A stretch of DNA of 51,052 nt from IMG/VR virus record IMGVR_UViG_3300013093_000066, positions 1 to 51,052 of that record. The stretch is one strand, 5' to 3'. The position numbers were made by a program, and so were the translations under genes. Positions 5,012 to 11,881 of this stretch are shown piece after piece. The first letter of the stretch is position 1, and the number at the start of each line of letters is the position of its first letter. Source of the DNA: a virus. A model generated the notes under the pieces. That model saw only the letters and a program-made list of their open reading frames with translations. It made no database searches and was not told the origin of the DNA.

Positions 5012-6177
5012 AGAAGATAGCTATCATAGGTAAGGGTACTGCTGGAGCACAAGCAGCTGCACATTTTAATAGATGGATGCCTGAGTGCGAATTAGAATGG
5101 CACTTTGACTCTAGCATTCCTACACAAGCTGTTGGTGAAGGATCAGTACTAACAATACCTCATAACTTGTTTGAGTCATTAAACTTTTCTCATGAAGACT
5201 TAAAACATATAGATGGTACTTTTAAGACTGGAATTATGAAGTATAATTGGGGTGATAGTAACACTACATTTATGCACGACTTCTCTCCACCAAGTATAGG
5301 TTATCACTTTAACGCCCGTGCTCTACAAGAATATATCCTTAACTATCTTAAGGATAAAATAAAGATATTTGATCACAATATCTCTATTGATGATGTAGAT
5401 GCCGATTATATAATGGATTGTTCAGGTAAACCTAAATCTTATGAAGATTATAATCTGACAAGATACATACCTGTAAATTCTGTTCATGTAGTTCAATGCT
5501 GGTGGGATAATGTTACATTCCAACATACTAAAGCTATTGCTACAAAATATGGATGGGTGTTTGCAATACCTTTATTAAACAGATGTTCTATTGGTTACCT
5601 ATATAATAAAGATATCAATACTCTAGATGAAGTTAAAGAAGATGTGCAGGATATAATTAATCAGCTAGGCTTAACATCTAGCAATGATACTATTACATTC
5701 TCTTTTAAGAACTACTCTAGAAAGCAAAACTTTAAAGCTAATATAGCTTACAATGGAAATGCTTCTTTCTTTGTAGAACCATTAGAAGCTAATTCTCTAT
5801 GTATGATGGATGCTGTACAAAGATCTGCATTTGATATATGGAGTAACGGAGCATCAATCGATCAACAAAACAAGATATATTCTGATAAAGTAAGTCGTAT
5901 AGAAAATATTGTTATGATGCACTACTTTGCAGGATCTAAGTTTAAGACACCATTTTGGGAATTTGCCCAAGAGCGTGGAGTTAAATGTATGGAGAATGCA
6001 GACAGTGATTTTAGATATATGGCTATGCACTGCAATGATCTAGAAGGAGTCGGACAATACGTTAGTCCAAGACTTAATTTTGATATAAAGTCTTATTTCT
6101 TCTGGGGTTATCCAAGCTTCTATCAAAATGTAAATGGACTTGGTGTTAAAGATAAATTAAAAGAGATATGGATATAA
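5008..6177 (+). CDS. Flavin-dependent tryptophan-halogenase-like protein 2
   Basis: This 389-residue protein is a clear tandem paralogue of the preceding gene, with the same GKGTAGA, Lys73 and GWVFAIP (182-188). Here the active-site loop reads VEPLEANSL, keeping Glu at 260, but the Thr-Gly pair that binds chloride in PrnA is still missing. The pair could act as a heterodimer or on two substrates (inference). It overlaps the upstream copy by 4 bases and ends 44 bp before tRNA-Cys. Codon use is AT-rich like its partner. Confidence 0.85.
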   Translation: MKKIAIIGKGTAGAQAAAHFNRWMPECELEWHFDSSIPTQAVGEGSVLTIPHNLFESLNFSHEDLKHIDGTFKTGIMKYNWGDSNTTFMHDFSPPSIGYHFNARALQEYILNYLKDKIKIFDHNISIDDVDADYIMDCSGKPKSYEDYNLTRYIPVNSVHVVQCWWDNVTFQHTKAIATKYGWVFAIPLLNRCSIGYLYNKDINTLDEVKEDVQDIINQLGLTSSNDTITFSFKNYSRKQNFKANIAYNGNASFFVEPLEANSLCMMDAVQRSAFDIWSNGASIDQQNKIYSDKVSRIENIVMMHYFAGSKFKTPFWEFAQERGVKCMENADSDFRYMAMHCNDLEGVGQYVSPRLNFDIKSYFFWGYPSFYQNVNGLGVKDKLKEIWI

Positions 6178-6221
6178 TGGGGAAGTGTGTACGGAAATTG
6201 CTACAGCAATAAAAAAGAAAT

Positions 6222-6298
6222 GGGACGATAGCAAAATTGGCTAATGCAATGGACTGCAAATCCTCAAGGTGTCGGTTCGAGTCCGACTCGTCCCTCCA
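6222..6298 (+). tRNA. tRNA-Cys (GCA)
   Basis: Acceptor GGGACGA/TCGTCCC, anticodon stem GGA/TCC with loop CTGCAAA (GCA), T-loop TTCGAGT, discriminator T and encoded CCA. Confidence 0.9.
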
Positions 6299-6318
6299 AA
6301 TATAGCGGAGCAATTAAG

Positions 6319-6510
6319 ATGAATAAAATAGCTTTCATAACTGGTGATAAAGAGATAGATCTGTTGATCCATAAGACTCGTATGTGCCTCTGCAATAAGT
6401 ACTACGATCAAGTCTACAGAAACCTCAACATCTTAAAAAGAAAGAACGTTTTCTTTAACGTAGAAAACGATAGAGAATACCAAGAATGGTTAACCAATAA
6501 AGGCCCGTGA
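6319..6510 (+). CDS. Small protein of unknown function
   Basis: This 63-residue protein starts at an ATG 11 bases after GGAG; a longer frame would run back through tRNA-Cys and is rejected. It is basic, with no recognised domain. Its TGA stop lies 9 bases inside tRNA-Asp, as with several other genes here that end on a tRNA. It may be a phage accessory factor. Confidence 0.6.
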   Translation: MNKIAFITGDKEIDLLIHKTRMCLCNKYYDQVYRNLNILKRKNVFFNVENDREYQEWLTNKGP

Positions 6511-6576
6511 ATCAGCTGGTGTGGATACTCGTCTGTCTAACGAGTTAGAGGGGTTCGAAACCCCTACGGGTCGCCA
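6502..6576 (+). tRNA. tRNA-Asp (GTC)
   Basis: Acceptor GGCCCGT/ACGGGTC, anticodon stem CTCGT/ACGAG with loop CTGTCTA (GTC), T-loop TTCGAAA, discriminator G and encoded CCA. Its 5' end overlaps the preceding stop codon. Confidence 0.92.
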
Positions 6577-6584
6577 TATAAATA
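6577..6584 (+). promoter_or_regulatory. T4-type late promoter (TATAAATA)
   Basis: Exact TATAAATA directly after tRNA-Asp and 27 bp before the start of the 6611 gene, with TTGGAG between. Confidence 0.7.
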
Positions 6585-6610
6585 GATTATGAAATAATTG
6601 GAGATATAAC

Positions 6611-7003
6611 ATGGCAGATAATACAGACATTGAAGCAGCCCTTAAATCGGTCTTAGATACATTAGCTAAGTCACCTATTAATCCAGCTGCACAAGCACAA
6701 CCACTAAGCACAGATCCAATTCCACCTGAGCATCATCTAGAGCTCATTGGAAATGTTTCTAATATCGTTGACTATGTCAGCACAGAGGTTGCAAAACATA
6801 AGCAACTGTTAAATATACTTGAGTCTTTTAATGCCAAGATAAATGAGAGTCACTCAATTCTTAGTAATAAGAATGTTGTTAGTGTCGTTCAGGCTGAAAA
6901 GAAAAAGTGGTACTCGATGACAACAGCTCATAAGATTGAAGCAGTTATTGTCGCAGCAGTCTTTATTATTGGTATAGTAACTGCAATTAAGTTTTTAATT
7001 TAA
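6611..7003 (+). CDS. C-terminally anchored membrane protein, probably virion or late
   Basis: This 130-residue protein has a hydrophilic N-terminal part, a helical middle (about 45-85) and one membrane helix at the C-terminus (about 108-129, EAVIVAAVFIIGIVTAIKFL). Small tail-anchored proteins of this shape occur in T4-like phages without known function. Its own TATAAATA promoter and GGAG site indicate late expression. A second coiled-coil, tail-anchored protein with its hydrophobic helix at the same place is found at 38319. Confidence 0.65.
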   Translation: MADNTDIEAALKSVLDTLAKSPINPAAQAQPLSTDPIPPEHHLELIGNVSNIVDYVSTEVAKHKQLLNILESFNAKINESHSILSNKNVVSVVQAEKKKWYSMTTAHKIEAVIVAAVFIIGIVTAIKFLI

Positions 7004-7009
7004 TAAAGT

Positions 7010-7084
7010 GTCGGTCGGGGAAGATGGTAATCCGCAGGTCTCCAAAACCTTGAGAACTAGGTTCGATTCCTAGGACCTTCGCCA
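7010..7084 (+). tRNA. tRNA-Trp (CCA anticodon)
   Basis: Anticodon stem AGGT/ACCT with loop CTCCAAA (CCA), T-arm CTAGG-TTCGATT-CCTAG and encoded GCCA. The acceptor GTCGGTC/GACCTTC has two non-pairing positions (2 and 3), so function or exact 5' end is less certain than for its neighbours. Confidence 0.78.
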
Positions 7085-7103
7085 CTTTAATAAGGGGATA
7101 TGA

Positions 7104-7760
7104 TTGGCAGGAAAAATAGCTCTATTCATAGATCACCCAAGGTGCTCCATTCATGGTGTGAATGGCATCATGAATATCCTGCAACCATATTACAAATTTA
7201 AGATCTTTACCAAGCACGAGATACTCTACGACGATTGGTTCGATGACGTAGATATGATAGCTGTGCCTGGAGGTATTGGCGATGCTGATACCTTTAATCG
7301 TATCATGAGACCACATATACCTGTTATAAGGGACTTTGTACTAAATCAAGGCGGTAAGTATCTTGGTATATGCATGGGTGCTTATTGGGCAGGAAAAGAA
7401 TATCTAAACATATTAGAGAACAGAGACTGTGTGCAGTATCTAGCAAGACCCGGCACAGATACCAGAAGACCACACGCTAAGAACTTAGAAGTCACGTGGA
7501 ACGGTCAAAAAGAGAAGATGTTCTGGTATGATGGTTGTAGTATTATCGGGGATGGTAAATTCGATACTGTAGCAACTTATACAAATGGTGATATTATGGC
7601 AGGTTTCCAAAGGAACATCGGTCTAATAGGTTCTCACCCAGAAGCTGAGAGACACTGGTACACAGAATATAGCTGGATGAATAAAGTCTGGGATGAGAAT
7701 GTTGCCAAACACAATCACAAATTATTGTTAGAGTTTGTAGACGAACTAATGAGAAGATAA
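7104..7760 (+). CDS. Class I glutamine-amidotransferase-like protein
   Basis: This 218-residue protein has a GATase1-like fold: IALFID at the start, VPGGIGD near 54, a nucleophile elbow YLGICMGAYWAG (about 88-99) with the Cys, and a late GSHPEAERHW segment supplying a possible catalytic His and Glu. It resembles the BPL_N/biotin-ligase N-terminal type of the superfamily. No synthetase partner is adjacent, so it may hydrolyse another amide or act on peptides. The start is TTG, 8 bases after AAGGGG; no in-frame ATG fits better. Its stop directly abuts tRNA-Phe. Confidence 0.72.
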   Translation: MAGKIALFIDHPRCSIHGVNGIMNILQPYYKFKIFTKHEILYDDWFDDVDMIAVPGGIGDADTFNRIMRPHIPVIRDFVLNQGGKYLGICMGAYWAGKEYLNILENRDCVQYLARPGTDTRRPHAKNLEVTWNGQKEKMFWYDGCSIIGDGKFDTVATYTNGDIMAGFQRNIGLIGSHPEAERHWYTEYSWMNKVWDENVAKHNHKLLLEFVDELMRR

Positions 7761-7836
7761 GCTTGGGTAGCTCAGCTGGTAGAGCACCTGCCTGAAGAGC
7801 AGGGTGTCGGCGGTTCGATCCCGTCTCCAAGCACCA
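7761..7836 (+). tRNA. tRNA-Phe (GAA)
   Basis: Acceptor GCTTGGG/TCCAAGC, anticodon stem CTGC/GCAG with loop CTGAAGA (GAA), T-loop TTCGATC and encoded ACCA. It starts at the base after the preceding stop codon. Confidence 0.93.
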
Positions 7837-7850
7837 TATAGGAGAACACT

Positions 7851-8051
7851 ATGACCTTTGAAGATCTACTAGCCTGGGATGGAATCACTGTAGCAGAGAG
7901 TATGGTGTTGACCGGCTTAGCAAAGACTAAGTCAGAAGCTCGCCGTATGATTGATCAAGGATCAGTTAAAGTAGACGATATAAAAGTAACTAATCCTAAA
8001 GCTGTGATATTATTTAGTCCAGATAGAATAAAACACTGTGTAGTTCACTAA
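7851..8051 (+). CDS. Stand-alone S4 RNA-binding domain protein
   Basis: This 66-residue protein is essentially one S4 domain. TGLAKTKSEARRMIDQGSV and the DDIKVTNP turn closely follow the C-terminal tRNA-binding domain of bacterial tyrosyl-tRNA synthetase. S4 domains bind structured RNA such as tRNA and rRNA. Here it has no catalytic part and sits between tRNA-Phe and tRNA-Arg, so tRNA binding is a reasonable guess. The ATG follows AGGAG. The stop abuts tRNA-Arg. Confidence 0.78.
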   Translation: MTFEDLLAWDGITVAESMVLTGLAKTKSEARRMIDQGSVKVDDIKVTNPKAVILFSPDRIKHCVVH

Positions 8052-8128
8052 GGATCCGTAGCTCAACTGAATAGAGCGCCGCGCTACGAACGCGGAGGTT
8101 AGGGGTTTGAGTCCTCTCGGGTCCTCCA
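8052..8128 (+). tRNA. tRNA-Arg (ACG)
   Basis: Acceptor GGATCCG/CGGGTCC, anticodon stem CGCG/CGCG with loop CTACGAA (ACG, requiring A-to-I editing by the host TadA), T-loop TTTGAGT and encoded CCA. It is the only Arg tRNA seen in the window. Confidence 0.9.
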
Positions 8129-8145
8129 TAATAAAGGAGTATACC

Positions 8146-8616
8146 ATGAAGAAAATTAATATAGAAGAGGTAAAAGAGTTCATCGCAGCTCAGTCTCCAG
8201 AGACCAAGATCTATATTGGTGGTGACTCCGAGAGATTTAATATGAAGGGCTTATGGTACGCTGACTATACCCTTGCTATTGTTATACATTATAATGGTAA
8301 TAGAGGTTGTAAGATCTTTGGTGAAGTAACTCGCGAGAGAGACTTTGACCAGCAAAAAGATAAGCCTCGCATGCGTCTTATGAACGAGGTATATAAGATT
8401 GCAGATCTTTATCTAAAATTATCAGAAGTACTGGAGGATAGACATGTCGAAGTACATCTTGATATTAATCCAGATGAGCACCACGGTAGTTCTTGCGTTA
8501 TCAATGAAGCAACAGGATATATTCGTGGAATGTGTAATGTCGTGCCTTTGGTTAAGCCAAACGCTTTTGCTGCATCTTATGCTGCAGATAGATTAAAAGA
8601 AGTTTTAGCAGCTTAA
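8146..8616 (+). CDS. RNase H-like protein (YkuK/DUF458-like)
   Basis: This 156-residue protein starts at an ATG after AAGGAG. It opens its core with IYIGGDSERF, the motif of the DUF458/YkuK predicted RNase H-like family, and keeps further acidic positions (GEVTRERDFD, HLDINPDEHH), which could form a metal site. The YkuK family's substrate is not established. Its position in a tRNA cluster fits an RNA-processing role, but this is inference. Confidence 0.72.
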   Translation: MKKINIEEVKEFIAAQSPETKIYIGGDSERFNMKGLWYADYTLAIVIHYNGNRGCKIFGEVTRERDFDQQKDKPRMRLMNEVYKIADLYLKLSEVLEDRHVEVHLDINPDEHHGSSCVINEATGYIRGMCNVVPLVKPNAFAASYAADRLKEVLAA

Positions 8617-8645
8617 CATATATAGAAAGAAGCCACATATACAAG

Positions 8646-8756
8646 ATGTTTAAAAGACTAGATAGAGTATTTAATTTTATCATCAAGATACTTTGGTTTA
8701 TACTCTTGTGCAAGTGGCTTGTAGGTGACCTAGATATTAGGACACTTATTCATTAA
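8646..8756 (+). CDS. Possible 36-residue membrane peptide
   Basis: A short frame with a basic start (MFKRLDRVF) and a hydrophobic segment about 10-27. The ribosome-binding site is weak (AGAAAG well upstream). It fills the gap between the 8146 gene and tRNA-Gly. It could be a real small membrane protein or chance. Confidence 0.35.
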   Translation: MFKRLDRVFNFIIKILWFILLCKWLVGDLDIRTLIH

Positions 8757-8757
8757 T

Positions 8758-8832
8758 GCGGGTGTAGCTCAGTGGTAGAGCTTCTGCCTTCCAAGCAGAA
8801 TGTCGTGGGTTCGAATCCCATCGCCCGCTCCA
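8758..8832 (+). tRNA. tRNA-Gly (TCC)
   Basis: Acceptor GCGGGTG/CGCCCGC, anticodon stem TCTGC/GCAGA with loop CTTCCAA (TCC), T-loop TTCGAAT, discriminator T and encoded CCA. Confidence 0.93.
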
Positions 8833-8836
8833 GAAT

Positions 8837-8964
8837 TCGGTAGGCAGTGTAGAACATATAGTCTGTCATGGGTCGCTCTCATGGCGAGGTCGGGGAGGCA
8901 GTGCCTCATAACCTTGGAAACCCGTACGCTGAAAAGAGGATGCATACTCGTTCCTACCGAACCA
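8837..8964 (+). ncRNA. Structured RNA closed by an 8-bp acceptor-like stem and ending in ACCA
   Basis: TCGGTAGG (8837-8844) pairs exactly with CCTACCGA (8953-8960), followed by ACCA, as in a tRNA acceptor. The interior has a CATGG-containing stem and a GAGGC/GCCTC hairpin but no T-loop or anticodon arm, so it is not a normal tRNA and no intron-containing tRNA could be fitted. It lies between tRNA-Gly and the 8980 gene. It might be a tRNA-like RNA exposed to the CCA enzyme, or a new phage RNA. Confidence 0.5.
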
Positions 8965-8979
8965 ATTTAGGAGTTTGTT

Positions 8980-9741
8980 ATGTTTTGGATCTTTAATAAG
9001 AAGAAAAAGATAGTAGTAGACTGCTTTACTCATAGTATTCTAGCACATAGCGCAGTTCCTATCTCGGTAGCGAGTAATCATATACCTGACTGGTGGAAAG
9101 ATCTTCCACCATATAAAAAAGTTCGTACTATAGAAGATGCCAAAAAAAGAACTTCAGGTGAACTAAATACAATGAAAGGTTGTTATGGATTTATTGAACT
9201 CTTTAAGAGAGGTTTTATAGTTCCAAACTGGACGGATATTATCTTTGAGATAGACAAAGATAAATATTTGTATCAGTATGCTTATGGAGATAAGCCCGGA
9301 CAACATCATGGAAGTCAGTATAATTCTGAGAGTCATGGTGTGTTTAAGGATTTTCATCACATTAAATTAAATTCACCCTGGCTAGTTAGAGAAAAAACTG
9401 GAATATTCTTTTATCAGACAGGTTGTAGCTGGCACAATGATGATAATAATTTCCTGTTTCTTCCTGGCATTAATAACTATAACATACACAATTCTACTAA
9501 TATTAATTTAATGCTTCCTATAAAGGATAAACCATATACAGTTATGCTTCCATTTGGAAGACCACTATCTCATACTATCCCATTAAGGGATGATCTAGAT
9601 ATAGAATATAAAACACATCTTATATCTCAAGACGAATATGATAAGTTTTATTCACTACATCATGCTTCTTTTGGAAGATCATATGCCATACAGAGGTATA
9701 TGACTCTTCAAAAAGAAAGAGAAAAGAAATGTCCATTTTAG
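8980..9741 (+). CDS. Conserved-looking phage protein of unknown function
   Basis: This 253-residue AT-rich protein starts at an ATG after AGGAG. It opens with a basic stretch (NKKKKIVVD), then HIPDWWKDLPPY and a Trp/His-rich middle. I recall similar proteins in marine T4-like phages, without a function. It has no obvious catalytic motif, signal peptide or membrane segment. Base composition resembles the halogenase operon rather than the replication genes. The last base of its stop codon is the first base of tRNA-Leu. Confidence 0.7.
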   Translation: MFWIFNKKKKIVVDCFTHSILAHSAVPISVASNHIPDWWKDLPPYKKVRTIEDAKKRTSGELNTMKGCYGFIELFKRGFIVPNWTDIIFEIDKDKYLYQYAYGDKPGQHHGSQYNSESHGVFKDFHHIKLNSPWLVREKTGIFFYQTGCSWHNDDNNFLFLPGINNYNIHNSTNINLMLPIKDKPYTVMLPFGRPLSHTIPLRDDLDIEYKTHLISQDEYDKFYSLHHASFGRSYAIQRYMTLQKEREKKCPF

Positions 9742-9817
9742 CGCGTGTGACGGAATTGGTATACGTACTAGTCTTAGAAACTAGGTTCTGGGGGTTCAAG
9801 TCCCTCCATGCGCACCA
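9741..9817 (+). tRNA. tRNA-Leu (TAG)
   Basis: Acceptor GCGCGTG/CATGCGC, Leu-like D-arm, anticodon stem TAGT/ACTA with loop CTTAGAA (TAG), T-loop TTCAAGT and encoded ACCA. The variable arm is short for a Leu tRNA. Confidence 0.88.
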
Positions 9818-9833
9818 AATTTAGGAGAACCAT

Positions 9834-10004
9834 ATGGATGAGGAGATGGAGAAAGAAGACTTCTCTAATGCATTCTGGGAATGGTTTGATTCCCTGGCTC
9901 GTGTAGAGAAAGAGAGATTCTGGAACTACGGAGCCGATATGGCTAAGATATACTTTTACAATAAGTATTGGGTTAAGAGAAAGGCTACCTTAGCACAGTG
10001 GTAG
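9834..10004 (+). CDS. Small acidic/aromatic protein of unknown function
   Basis: A 56-residue frame with ATG 6 bases after AGGAGAA. It has an acidic start (MDEEMEKEDF) and is rich in Trp, Phe and Tyr. Its last 21 bases overlap tRNA-Thr(GGT), and the stop is part of the D-arm. No domain is recognised. Confidence 0.6.
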   Translation: MDEEMEKEDFSNAFWEWFDSLARVEKERFWNYGADMAKIYFYNKYWVKRKATLAQW

Positions 10005-10058
10005 TGCACATCATTGGTAATGATGAGGTCGACAGTTCAATCCTGTCAGGCAGCACCA
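9984..10058 (+). tRNA. tRNA-Thr (GGT), copy 1
   Basis: Anticodon stem CATCA/TGATG with loop TTGGTAA (GGT), T-loop TTCAATC and encoded ACCA. Acceptor GCTACCT/AGGCAGC has one A-C mismatch. The body from the D-arm to the T-arm is almost identical to the second copy at 17549, whose acceptor is perfect. Confidence 0.85.
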
Positions 10059-10066
10059 TATAAATA
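10059..10066 (+). promoter_or_regulatory. T4-type late promoter (TATAAATA)
   Basis: Exact TATAAATA directly after tRNA-Thr, 22 bp before the ATG of the exported protein at 10089. Confidence 0.7.
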
Positions 10067-10088
10067 ATAGTTTAACAGGGAGGTAAGC

Positions 10089-10394
10089 ATGAGATACCTA
10101 ATACCCCTACTATTGATATCAACATCGGCACTAGCACAACAACAACCATGTGGAACAGCACAAACAGTACATGATTTTATTTCAAACAATTATGGTGAAA
10201 AACCATTCATTGAGATGAAAGATGAATATAACAGACAATTTATTATGTACGTAAATCCCGATAACGGTAGCTGGACAGTAGTACAGCTTACTGAGCAGGG
10301 TACAATGTGTGGTATATCTTCTGGTAAAGGAATGATTCCTGCAACTAAAAGATTTGAGACTACACCGCCAAAGAAAAAAGAAGATCCTAGTTAA
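10089..10394 (+). CDS. Small exported protein
   Basis: This 101-residue protein has a clear signal peptide (MRYLIPLLLISTSALA, cleavage likely before QQQPC). Two Cys (near 21 and 75) could form a disulphide. The C-terminus is a Pro/Lys tail (TPPKKKEDPS). The ATG follows GGGAGG and a late promoter, so it is made late and exported to the periplasm. A role in lysis or the envelope is possible. The stop codon abuts tRNA-Met. Confidence 0.7.
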   Translation: MRYLIPLLLISTSALAQQQPCGTAQTVHDFISNNYGEKPFIEMKDEYNRQFIMYVNPDNGSWTVVQLTEQGTMCGISSGKGMIPATKRFETTPPKKKEDPS

Positions 10395-10469
10395 GCAGGT
10401 AGGTCGGCAAGGTGTCGAACCGCTCTCATAAGGCGCATAAGATTGGTTCGATTCCAATTACCTGCACCA
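10395..10469 (+). tRNA. tRNA-Met (CAT)
   Basis: Acceptor GCAGGTA/TACCTGC, anticodon stem CGCT/GGCG with loop CTCATAA (CAT), T-loop TTCGATT and encoded ACCA. A CAT anticodon could also be modified to read Ile AUA; the sequence alone does not decide. Confidence 0.88.
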
Positions 10470-11003
10470 TTATAGCCAAGGTATAGTGAAGAAATACCAT
10501 ATACCATTTGCTAGAAATAATGCACCTAGTGCTCCTATTATTATAGAAGCAAACAGTAGTTCCATACTTACTGCAAGAATAGATGTCGAGCTTAGTACAA
10601 TAGCTATCTGCAAGAATGCAGACGCGAAGTTCGTGTAAGGACTTCTCTTCTTTGCCTCATCACGCTCAGCTTCAAGCTTCTTAGCTTTATCGTATATCTC
10701 CATACGCCCATCTGCGAGCTTAGTTATATTTCTAACATAAGACTCGCGTAGACTCATATCAGTAATCATATTATTAGCTACCTCATAAAGGTCTTGCTTA
10801 ATTGACTTAGCTTGATAGAATGCCCACGTGTCAGAAGCTGCGATATTATTTGATAATATCTTACCGCTCAAGCTACCACCGATAAGTGTGCATATAGCAA
10901 GTAGCGCTGCATATATAGATATAGTGATAGCACCACGACTCTTCATTACAGCTTCGCCCTCGGAGCGAGATAGTATCTTACCTGTCTTATCTTTTAAAAC
11001 CAT
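10470..11003 (-). CDS. Membrane protein with coiled-coil middle
   Basis: This 177-residue minus-strand protein has a hydrophobic segment near 25-45 (ISIYAALLAICTLIGGSL), a long charged helical region (about 70-120, YDKAKKLEAERDEAKKR) and further hydrophobic segments at the C-terminus. It is the last of three membrane-protein genes under one late promoter. Its stop lies against tRNA-Met on the other strand. The function is unknown; the group may act in the infected-cell membrane. Confidence 0.65.
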   Translation of the reverse strand: MVLKDKTGKILSRSEGEAVMKSRGAITISIYAALLAICTLIGGSLSGKILSNNIAASDTWAFYQAKSIKQDLYEVANNMITDMSLRESYVRNITKLADGRMEIYDKAKKLEAERDEAKKRSPYTNFASAFLQIAIVLSSTSILAVSMELLFASIIIGALGALFLANGIWYFFTIPWL

Positions 11004-11004
11004 A

Positions 11005-11280
11005 TTATTTTCCTGTAAATTGTTTGACTAATCCACCAACTTGGCTTATGGATACTGATCCACTTGATAATTCATTCACAAGGACATATCCAACGCCTAT
11101 TACTAATATGCTAATTAGAGTTAAGATAATTATAGAAGCTGTTCCTAAATTGTCTTCTAACTCCATTAATTTAGATTTTATGACATCCATACGGGCATCA
11201 TCATCGATCTTATTCCAGGATGCTAACCATGGATGAGAGTCGATATCTTCTTTTGATACGGGCTCAACCATTAGTGACAC
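11005..11280 (-). CDS. Small membrane protein
   Basis: A 91-residue minus-strand protein with one strong membrane helix near 48-70 (ASIIILTLISILVIGVGYVL) after an acidic N-terminal part. It overlaps the upstream gene by 10 bases and is followed one base later by the next gene, so the three are one operon. No family is recognised. Confidence 0.65.
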   Translation of the reverse strand: MSLMVEPVSKEDIDSHPWLASWNKIDDDARMDVIKSKLMELEDNLGTASIIILTLISILVIGVGYVLVNELSSGSVSISQVGGLVKQFTGK

Positions 11281-11765
11281 AACGCCTTCATTAAGGGAAC
11301 AATACCCTTCATGCTATAGCAAGCCATGATATCAGACATACCCCAAATAAGTAGTCCCATCCATATCATAAATGGAACTGCTATGAATAATATAACACAT
11401 ACGAGTATGAGTTCCATCATCTCCTCGTGTGCTTTCTCGGCTGCTACCTTTGCACGATGTGCTTCTTTTGCAGCCTCGGCCTTTGCCTTGTAAAACTCTT
11501 GTCTTTGTGCAGGACTCATCTGCGCAATCATCGAGGCTTCTTGCTCTGCTGCTATCTCGCGCATAGCTTGCTCTCGAAGAGCATTATTGTTACGAACTAA
11601 CTGATTGTTGATCTCGGTGATTTTGTTTTGATTAATGATGCGCTGATTATTGGCAGCCTTGATATTCTTGGCATTGCGCACATCATCAACTATACCAAAG
11701 ACTTGGTCACTTAGACCCTTTCCAAGTGAATTACCTAGCTTTGCTGCGGACTTTGGGTCTAGCAT
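11271..11765 (-). CDS. Coiled-coil membrane protein, first gene of the minus-strand operon
   Basis: This 164-residue protein has a long Ala/Glu/Lys-rich helical region (about 45-115, rich in AAEQEA and AKAEAAKEAH repeats) and then a hydrophobic segment (about 116-142, ELILVCVILFIAVPFMIWMG). A TATAAATA on the minus strand at 11837-11844 lies about 70 bp upstream, so expression is late. The shape suggests a membrane-anchored rod. No known lysis motif is visible. Confidence 0.65.
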   Translation of the reverse strand: MLDPKSAAKLGNSLGKGLSDQVFGIVDDVRNAKNIKAANNQRIINQNKITEINNQLVRNNNALREQAMREIAAEQEASMIAQMSPAQRQEFYKAKAEAAKEAHRAKVAAEKAHEEMMELILVCVILFIAVPFMIWMGLLIWGMSDIMACYSMKGIVPLMKALCH

Positions 11766-11831
11766 TAGTCATCTCCTAGCGATTTTTATTAAAATGTAAC
11801 AAAAATTCACGTAAAATAACTAAAATTCATA

Positions 11832-11860
11832 TGTACTATTTATAGGTTATAGTGTATTAT
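11832..11860 (+). promoter_or_regulatory. Early-type promoter for the cytidylyltransferase gene
   Basis: TGTACT (11832-11837), a 17-bp spacer and TATTAT (11855-11860). It overlaps a minus-strand late promoter at 11837-11844. Confidence 0.65.
11837..11844 (-). promoter_or_regulatory. T4-type late promoter, minus strand
   Basis: TATTTATA on the plus strand is TATAAATA on the minus strand. It faces the three membrane-protein genes and lies within the spacer of the divergent early-type promoter. Confidence 0.65.
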
Positions 11861-11881
11861 GGGAGATAATGGAGATTGATT

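Noticed and set aside
8837-8964. A tRNA with an intron
   Set aside because: The acceptor-like ends pair, but no T-arm with a TTCRANY loop and no anticodon arm could be found at any spacing.
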